Source: Streptomyces sp. NRRL WC-3626 (lineage in GTDB: Bacteria; Actinomycetota; Actinomycetes; Streptomycetales; Streptomycetaceae). Taken from it: a stretch of DNA of 64,000 bases. This document shows, piece after piece, positions 58,213 through 64,000 of the stretch. The position numbers and the translations under genes were made by a program. The stretch covers positions 310,001 through 374,000 of the forward strand of contig NZ_JOCA01000009.1 in assembly GCF_000718785.1 (NCBI RefSeq). The letters are read 5' to 3'. Every line of letters begins with the position of its first letter. Position 1 is the first letter of the stretch. Below the pieces are notes generated by a model, which worked only from the letters and a program-made list of their open reading frames with translations, made no database searches and was not told where the DNA came from.

Positions 58213-59304
58213 GTGCCGAACGACATCGCCGTACACCGCCTGCCGCAGCAACCGGGCAGCCCCGCCCAGGAACAGACCCCCGCCCCCGCGAGGGAGCACC
58301 GCTACGACATCGACCTGATGCGGCTGATCTGCTCCGCCACGATCATGCTGGGCCATGTGGGCGCCCAGTTCATCCGCGCCACCGGCAACGACCCGTCGAA
58401 CGGCCCGGGTTCGTACTGGGCGGGCCACATCGCCGAGGCGATCAACCCCTTCGCCGTCCCGATGTACTTCGCCATAGCCGGCTGGGCCGTCCTCGTCGGC
58501 GCACCCCCACGGGACAGCGCCCGCATGTGGCAGCGGATCGTCCGCAACATCGTCCCGCTCTTCGCGTGGACGGCGGTCTACCTGGTCTGGACCTGGCTGC
58601 GGAACCGCAACGACCGCCCGATGACGGAGCTCGCGGAGTACTCCCTCTTCGGCTCCGTGGAGCCCGCGTACCACCTGTGGTTCATGTACACGTACATCCC
58701 GATCATCATGCTGCTCGCCTTCGCGATGCTGATCAAGGCGGGCAAGCGCCCGTACGGTCTCGGCGCGGCACTGCTCGGCATGGCGGTCCTGCCCAGCGTG
58801 CTGACCACGGCCACCGAGGTCACGGGCCGTGAGATGGCCCCGGTGGCCTGGGGGTTCGGCACCTACTCCCTGGTGTACGCGGTCGGCGGCGCGCTCCTTT
58901 TCGCCCTCCCCGCCGGGATCGTGCGCAAGCGCCGGCCGCTGTACTTCCTCCTGCCGCTCACCATGGCCGGCGCGCTCTGGTACAACACGCAGATCCACTA
59001 CGTGATGCCCAACGCGCACCTCTTCGTCGCCGCGATGAGCATCTGCGTGCTGCTCCTGATCAGCAGGATCCGCGTCCCCGAGAAGCGGCGCCCGCTGCTG
59101 CGGCGGCTCGCCGACGCCGCGCTCGGCGCGTACATGGTGCATGTGCTGTTCGTCGAGGAGATCGTCACCCCGCTGGTCTCGCCGGACCTGAGCGCGCCGG
59201 TGGCGGGGGCGCTGCTGGTCGGCCTGGTGGCCCTGGTGATGGCGCTGTCGTTCGCCACCAGTCTGCTGTGGGGGAAGCTGAACCTGCGCAGGCTCCTCGG
59301 CTGA
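58213..59304 (+). CDS. Acyltransferase family 3 membrane protein
   Basis: 363 residues from GTG; ribosome-binding site weak (GAAAG). A Pro/Gln-rich cytosolic start, then about ten membrane helices. The acyltransferase_3 signature begins RYDIDLMRLICSATIMLGHVG (catalytic His and Arg), followed by MYFAIAGWAVLVG, YHLWFMYTYIPIIMLL, and the late DAALGAYMVHVLFVEEI with His. Members O-acylate extracellular polysaccharides; O-acetylation of the nonulosonate polymer is the obvious hypothesis. Confidence 0.88.
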   Translation: MPNDIAVHRLPQQPGSPAQEQTPAPAREHRYDIDLMRLICSATIMLGHVGAQFIRATGNDPSNGPGSYWAGHIAEAINPFAVPMYFAIAGWAVLVGAPPRDSARMWQRIVRNIVPLFAWTAVYLVWTWLRNRNDRPMTELAEYSLFGSVEPAYHLWFMYTYIPIIMLLAFAMLIKAGKRPYGLGAALLGMAVLPSVLTTATEVTGREMAPVAWGFGTYSLVYAVGGALLFALPAGIVRKRRPLYFLLPLTMAGALWYNTQIHYVMPNAHLFVAAMSICVLLLISRIRVPEKRRPLLRRLADAALGAYMVHVLFVEEIVTPLVSPDLSAPVAGALLVGLVALVMALSFATSLLWGKLNLRRLLG

Positions 59305-59468
59305 CCCGTCCGGCGCCGGTGTCCCGTACGCGCCATCCGCTGTTCGCCAATTGTTCGCCCGCCGCTCCCCCCGCCACCCTGGCGCACGGCGACCGCACAC
59401 CTAGCCTGGTCCACACCGCGAACCGCACCACACTCGCCCCGCTTCCGACGGATTGAGGCTTCCGGTTC

Positions 59469-60395
59469 ATGAACAGCCGCGCTCTGCTGACCAGTTCCGC
59501 TTCCCGGCGTCTGCTGCGCCCGGTCGCCGATCTCATCGACCAGCGCATCGACCGGCGGCTGCGGGCGGCGGCCGCCGCCGACGCGGCGGACAGGGAGGCG
59601 CTGCGGGACGCGGCGGAGACGGTGCGGCACCGGCAGCTCACCCTCGATCTGCTGCTCGGCCCGTCGGGGCGCGGACTGTCCCGGATCGTGAGCCCCGGCC
59701 CGCTGAACCGGCTGCACTCCGAGGTGGCGGAGCTGACCGGTGACCGGGACGCGGCCGTGCGCAACGTCGCCGCCGCGTACCGGCTGCTGGTCGCGCTGGA
59801 GTCGCTCGGGGCGGGACGGATCGCGGGCGGCACCATGAACATCTGCGGCAAGCTCGGCACGATCCCGCTGCTCGGTCCGCCGAACGACGAGGTCCTGGAG
59901 ATCGGCACCCTGTACGGCATGTTCTCCGCCGGGCTGATCCGGATGCTGGAGCGCGACGGCCGGGAGCCGAGCGTGACGATCGTCGACCCGTTCGCCGGTG
60001 TACAGCTCCAGCCCGGCACCCCACGGCGTTCCGACCCCTCCGGCACCCCGGTCGACGAGGCCGCCGTACGCACCAATCTCGCCCTGGCCGGTCCGGCGGG
60101 TGTGGCGGCCCGGATCCGGAAGGGCTTCTCCGAGGACCCGGACACCCGTGCCGCCGTCTCGGACCGCCGTTACGGCGTGATCGTCGTCGACGGCGACCAC
60201 TCGGCGGAGGGGGTCGCGAAGGACCTCCAGTGGGCGGAGGAGATCGCCGCGCCGGGCGGCATCGTCGTACTCGACGACTTCGGCGACCCCAAGTGGCCCG
60301 GCATCGAGGAAGCCCTGGACAAGCACCTCACCGGCGCCACCCGCTTCACCTACCTCGGCAAGGCCTCCCTCTCGGCGTTCCTGCGCGCCGCCTGA
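59469..60395 (+). CDS. Class I SAM-dependent methyltransferase (Methyltransf_24 type)
   Basis: 308 residues from ATG. An Arg/Ala-rich coiled N-terminus (~1-90) precedes the fold: GPPNDEVLEIGTLYGMFSAGL (motif I), VTIVDPFAGVQ (motif II), GVIVVDGDHSAEGVAKDLQWAEE and GGIVVLDDFGDPKWPGIEEAL. This subtype (with VDGDHS and DDF) methylates sugars or polysaccharide groups, as in cephalosporin- or macrolide-sugar enzymes. Likely O-methylates the glycopolymer. It ends the cluster; the TetR gene converges from 4 bp away. Confidence 0.85.
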   Translation: MNSRALLTSSASRRLLRPVADLIDQRIDRRLRAAAAADAADREALRDAAETVRHRQLTLDLLLGPSGRGLSRIVSPGPLNRLHSEVAELTGDRDAAVRNVAAAYRLLVALESLGAGRIAGGTMNICGKLGTIPLLGPPNDEVLEIGTLYGMFSAGLIRMLERDGREPSVTIVDPFAGVQLQPGTPRRSDPSGTPVDEAAVRTNLALAGPAGVAARIRKGFSEDPDTRAAVSDRRYGVIVVDGDHSAEGVAKDLQWAEEIAAPGGIVVLDDFGDPKWPGIEEALDKHLTGATRFTYLGKASLSAFLRAA

Positions 60396-60398
60396 ACC

Positions 60399-61049
60399 TC
60401 AGCGCTCCCCGTGGAGGGCCTCGATTCCTGTGACGATCAGGGTGAGGCCCTCCTCGAAGTTGCGGTCGAAGTTCTCGAAGATCTCCGGGCCGGCCTGGGC
60501 CGTCAGGGGATGATCGGCCATCATGCGGGCGCGTTCGTCCAGGTCGTAGCCCTCCCGGCGCTCCCCGGGCAGCGGGACGACGCCCTGTTCCTCGGTGACG
60601 AACCCGAGCGTGTACAGGTAGGTCGTGTTGAGCGCGCGGGCGGCGCGGGCGAGGGTGAAACCGGCGGAGATGAGCAGCCGCAGCATGCCCTCCATGTGCT
60701 CGGCGTGCTCGATCCCGGTGAAGCGTGAGCCGCTGAACACCTTCGCGCCGTCGCGGTAGGCGAGCAGCGCCGTACGCAGGCCGCGGTTGGCCTTCAGCAG
60801 CCGCTCCTGCCAGGTGTCGTCCGGGTCGGGTGCGCCCTCGGCGACCATCCGGCGGTACATCTCCGTCGCCATCTCGTCGAGCAGGGCCTGTTTGTCCTTG
60901 AAGTGCCAGTAGAGGGCGGGTGCCTTGACGTCCAGTTCCCTGGCGATGGCGCGCAGGCTCAGGCCGTCCAGGCCCACCTCGTTCAGCAGTTCCAGTGCCG
61001 TGTCGGCGACCCGTCGGCGGTCCAGGGGGGCGCGTCGTTCCGTGCTCAC
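60399..61049 (-). CDS. TetR-family regulator (TetR_C_1 class)
   Basis: 216 residues from GTG; a TAAATT -10 box ends 7 nt upstream, so leaderless. Helix-turn-helix in residues 10-55 (VADTALELLNEVGLDGLSL, ELDVKAPALYWHFKDKQALLD in parts). The C-terminal ligand domain is of the tetracycline-repressor class (GSRFTGIEHAEHMEGMLRLL, RALNTTYLYTLGFVTEEQ). Divergent from an FAD monooxygenase, exactly the TetR/TetX-like layout; two palindromic operators lie between them. Ligand likely an aromatic polyketide-like substrate of the monooxygenase. Confidence 0.92.
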   Translation of the reverse strand: MSTERRAPLDRRRVADTALELLNEVGLDGLSLRAIARELDVKAPALYWHFKDKQALLDEMATEMYRRMVAEGAPDPDDTWQERLLKANRGLRTALLAYRDGAKVFSGSRFTGIEHAEHMEGMLRLLISAGFTLARAARALNTTYLYTLGFVTEEQGVVPLPGERREGYDLDERARMMADHPLTAQAGPEIFENFDRNFEEGLTLIVTGIEALHGER

Positions 61050-61058
61050 GCTTGACAA

Positions 61059-61073
61059 TTTAACACCGTTAGG
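61059..61073. promoter_or_regulatory. TetR operator O2
   Basis: TTTAACACCGTTAGG; core TAAC-n3-GTTA. Overlaps the tetR -10 box TAAATT. Confidence 0.65.
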
Positions 61074-61095
61074 GACACGCTCTGAATACGCACCA

Positions 61096-61110
61096 CTTAA
61101 CGACGTTAAG
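61096..61110. promoter_or_regulatory. TetR operator O1
   Basis: Perfect palindrome CTTAACG-A-CGTTAAG, 11 bp before the monooxygenase ATG. It shares the TAAC-n3-GTTA core with O2, 37 bp away. Confidence 0.75.
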
Positions 61111-61121
61111 GAGAGTGGATC

Positions 61122-62525
61122 ATGAGTGACACCCATGTGCTGATCGTGGGCGCCGGACCGACCGGACTCGCCCTGGGCATCGACCTGGCCCGGCGCGGGG
61201 TCCCCGCGCTGGTGGTGGAGCGGGGCGAGTCGCTGTTCCCCGGTTCGCGCGGCAAGGGGATGCAGCCGCGCACCATGGAGGTCTTCGACGACCTGGGCGT
61301 GCTGGACGCGATCCACGCGGCGGGCGGCGGCTACCCGGTCGGGATGATCTGGCGCGACGGCGAGCGGGTCGGCGAGCACCACATGTTCGAGCCGGCCGAG
61401 CCGACGGAGGACGCGCCGTACAACGCCCCCTGGATGGTCCCGCAGTGGCGCACCCAGCGGATCCTGCTGGAGCGGCTGGAGGAACTCGGCGGCAAGGTCT
61501 CCTACGGCCGTGAGGTCACCGGTGTCACGCAGGACGAGGACGGGGTGACCGCGCACTTCACGTCCGGCGGGCCGGTGCGCGCCCGGTATCTGGTCGCGGC
61601 GGACGGCGGCCGTTCCGTGGTGCGCCGGGCGGTGGGCGTCGGGATGACCGGGGAGGACGTCGACCCGCTTCCCAGCCTGGTGGCGGACGTGCGGATCACC
61701 GGCCTGGACCGGGACAACTGGCACTTCTTCCCGCAGGGCGAGGGCACCGAGGACCTGCTGGCCCTCTGCCCGCTGGCCGGGACGGAGGACTTCCAGCTGG
61801 TGGCCCGGTTCGCGGAGGGCACGGAGGTGGACCTCTCCCTCGACGGCATACGGCAGGTCGTCGCCGCTCGCTCGCATCTCGCCGCGGAGGCCGTCACGGA
61901 GGTCCGCTGGGCCTCGGACTTCCGGCCGCGCGCCGCGCTGGCGGACCGGTTCCGGGTGGGCCGGGTCTTCCTCGCCGGCGACGCGGCGCACGTGCACTCC
62001 CCGGCCGGCGGGCAGGGCCTCAACACCAGCGTGCAGGACGCCTACAACCTGGGCTGGAAGCTGGGCGCGGTGCTGGGCGACGGGGCGGACGCCGCACTGC
62101 TGGAGACGTACGAGGAGGAGCGTCGCCCGATCGCCGGGCAGATGCTGGGCCTGTCCACGAGCGTCCACCGGGGCGAGACCCGGCGGGGCGGCGCCACCCG
62201 GCAGCTGGGCATCGGCTATGCCGGGTCGGCGCTCACCACGGAGGCGCGGACGGCGCCCGGCCCGGTGCGCGCGGGTGACCGGGCCCCGGACGCCACGGTG
62301 GACGGCGTACGGCTCTTCGACGCGTTCCGGGGACCGCACTGGACCCTGCTGGCGCTGGGCGTCGCCGCCCCCGAGCCGCCCGCCGCGGTACGGCTGGTGC
62401 GGGGCCCGGCGCACGCCACGTACGGCACCGGGCTGTTCCTCGTCCGGCCGGACGGTTATGTGGGCTGGGCGGGCGACACCCCGGCCGGTCTCACCGGGTA
62501 CCTGGCCCGCTTCAGCCGCGGCTGA
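61122..62525 (+). CDS. FAD-dependent aromatic monooxygenase (PheA/TfdB, rifampicin-monooxygenase-like)
   Basis: 467 residues from ATG with TAAGGAGAG upstream. FAD fold VLIVGAGPTGLALGIDLARRG (in parts), the DG motif YLVAADGGRSVVRRAVG, and GD motif VFLAGDAAHVHSPAGGQGLN with VQDAYNLGWKLG. The C-terminal thioredoxin-like domain is short (GDRAPDATVDGVRLFDAF, YVGWAGD). The group hydroxylates aromatics, tetracyclines and rifamycins; with a TetR_C_1 repressor this may be a drug-detoxification pair or a catabolic enzyme. Confidence 0.92.
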   Translation: MSDTHVLIVGAGPTGLALGIDLARRGVPALVVERGESLFPGSRGKGMQPRTMEVFDDLGVLDAIHAAGGGYPVGMIWRDGERVGEHHMFEPAEPTEDAPYNAPWMVPQWRTQRILLERLEELGGKVSYGREVTGVTQDEDGVTAHFTSGGPVRARYLVAADGGRSVVRRAVGVGMTGEDVDPLPSLVADVRITGLDRDNWHFFPQGEGTEDLLALCPLAGTEDFQLVARFAEGTEVDLSLDGIRQVVAARSHLAAEAVTEVRWASDFRPRAALADRFRVGRVFLAGDAAHVHSPAGGQGLNTSVQDAYNLGWKLGAVLGDGADAALLETYEEERRPIAGQMLGLSTSVHRGETRRGGATRQLGIGYAGSALTTEARTAPGPVRAGDRAPDATVDGVRLFDAFRGPHWTLLALGVAAPEPPAAVRLVRGPAHATYGTGLFLVRPDGYVGWAGDTPAGLTGYLARFSRG

Positions 62526-62557
62526 GGGCCTACGCCGCCCTTGCCGGGCCGGGTGTC

Positions 62558-63133
62558 TCAGCCGTCGAGAAGGGTATCCACCGGGATCTCGGCACTCACA
62601 CCGACCGACCCCGGTACGACGACGTCCTGACCCCGCTTGAAGTACTGGGGATCGGGGTACCTGCCGTCGGCCGGTTCGGTGTAGAGCACGACCTCGTCGT
62701 GTTTGCGGTCCACGATCAGGTAGACCGGGATACCGGCCTGGGCATAGCACTCGACCTTGGGTCCAAGGTCGTCGGACCAGTTCGACGACGTGACCTCGAC
62801 GACCATGCGGAAGACGTTCGGCGCGTAGTAGTTCTTCGTGACATGGGCGTCCCGGAAGTCCACGTCGACGATGGAGAGGTCGGGGATGGCGAAGTCCGAG
62901 GGCAGAGTGGGCAGCCACAGCCCGATGCCCTGTACGTACTCGTACCCGGCCTCGACGAGCCCTGCCCGGTCAAGGGCCCTGCCCAGCTTCGTCAGCGACA
63001 GAGCATGCGAGCCGTCCGGCGGCGGTGTCACAGTGAGCCTCCCCTGGAGAATCTCCACGCGGTGGCCCGGCAGTGCACGGGTGAGCTGGTCGGCAGCCTC
63101 GCCCAGGGTCAGCTCCTGCTGCAGTACGGCCAT
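62558..63133 (-). CDS. Uma2-family putative restriction endonuclease
   Basis: 191 residues from ATG with AAGGAGG. PD-(D/E)xK motifs: VEILQGRLTVTPPPDGSH, IPDLSIVDVD (catalytic Asp), FRMVVEVTSSNWSDDLGPK where the usual ExK/ExS strand is VEVTSSN, then CYAQAGIPVYLIVDRKHDEV. Second Uma2 protein in the window, only distantly similar to that at 33696. Confidence 0.88.
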   Translation of the reverse strand: MAVLQQELTLGEAADQLTRALPGHRVEILQGRLTVTPPPDGSHALSLTKLGRALDRAGLVEAGYEYVQGIGLWLPTLPSDFAIPDLSIVDVDFRDAHVTKNYYAPNVFRMVVEVTSSNWSDDLGPKVECYAQAGIPVYLIVDRKHDEVVLYTEPADGRYPDPQYFKRGQDVVVPGSVGVSAEIPVDTLLDG

Positions 63134-63225
63134 GGCGTCCTCCTTTTCGGGGCCCACTCTCCACGAGAGTAACCGGGGACGGACGGCTTCCGCCCGTGAT
63201 CACTCATACGGAGTATCCGACCAGG

Positions 63226-64000
<775 letters not shown>

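Overview
This is a contiguous piece of a high-GC actinobacterial chromosome, almost certainly Streptomyces. The evidence is the very high third-position GC, the AfsQ1/AfsQ2/SigQ locus, paired XRE-DUF5753/DUF397 regulators, a bldA-type TTA codon in an accessory gene, many leaderless promoters (TAnnnT 6-7 nt before the start codon) and a recurrent Streptomyces-style intergenic repeat. Gene order resembles, from memory, the S. coelicolor SCO4869-SCO4921 region; no database search was made.

Layout. 1-10.7 kb: 3' end of a biotin-dependent acyl-CoA carboxylase alpha subunit, a DeoR-type regulator, an LpdA-type quinone reductase, then nucleoside/deoxyribose catabolism (purine nucleoside phosphorylase, phosphosugar mutase, deoC, aldehyde dehydrogenase and a non-catalytic aldehyde dehydrogenase partner). 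10.7-18.2 kb: an accessory island with a TTA-containing low-GC orphan, remnants of defence-type genes (NERD domain, HerA-like ATPase tail, AIPR fragment), two XRE/DUF5753 regulators with DUF6879/DUF397 partners, and a methyltransferase. 18.2-26.6 kb: a protein with the N-terminal motif of contractile-injection-system cargo, a uridine-kinase-like protein, a tandem-repeat array, and the sigQ/afsQ1-afsQ2-lipoprotein locus. 26.7-34.3 kb: adenosine deaminase, LysR/MFS divergent pair, an ECF sigma factor overlapping a STAS protein, an AEC transporter and a Uma2 protein. 34.3-42.7 kb: nucleoside uptake and salvage (deoA, cdd, two permeases, ABC ATPase, two BMP-family lipoproteins). 43-60.4 kb: an M20 amidohydrolase and a nonulosonate (sialic acid/Kdn-like) cell-wall glycopolymer cluster. 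60.4-64 kb: TetR/FAD monooxygenase pair, a second Uma2 protein and the 3' end of an acyl-CoA mutase.

Two systems stand out. First, a 12-bp perfect palindrome, CTACGCGCGTAG, sits in the promoters of pnp, deoC, add and the nucleoside ABC operon. A one-sided variant (CTACGCGCGTTA) precedes both BMP lipoproteins. These six sites define a compact nucleoside regulon in which three enzyme genes look leaderless and the operator touches the core promoter. Second, the glycopolymer cluster combines a NeuB-family synthase lacking its SAF domain, a cytidylyltransferase-HAD phosphatase fusion with an Ala/Pro insertion, two duplicated GT2 + polysialyltransferase-like cassettes, a bacterial protein resembling eukaryotic GT29 sialyltransferases, and a GT8-like/TPR/pyruvyltransferase fusion. 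Its most likely product is a decorated teichulosonic-acid-like polymer. No exporter is visible in the window.
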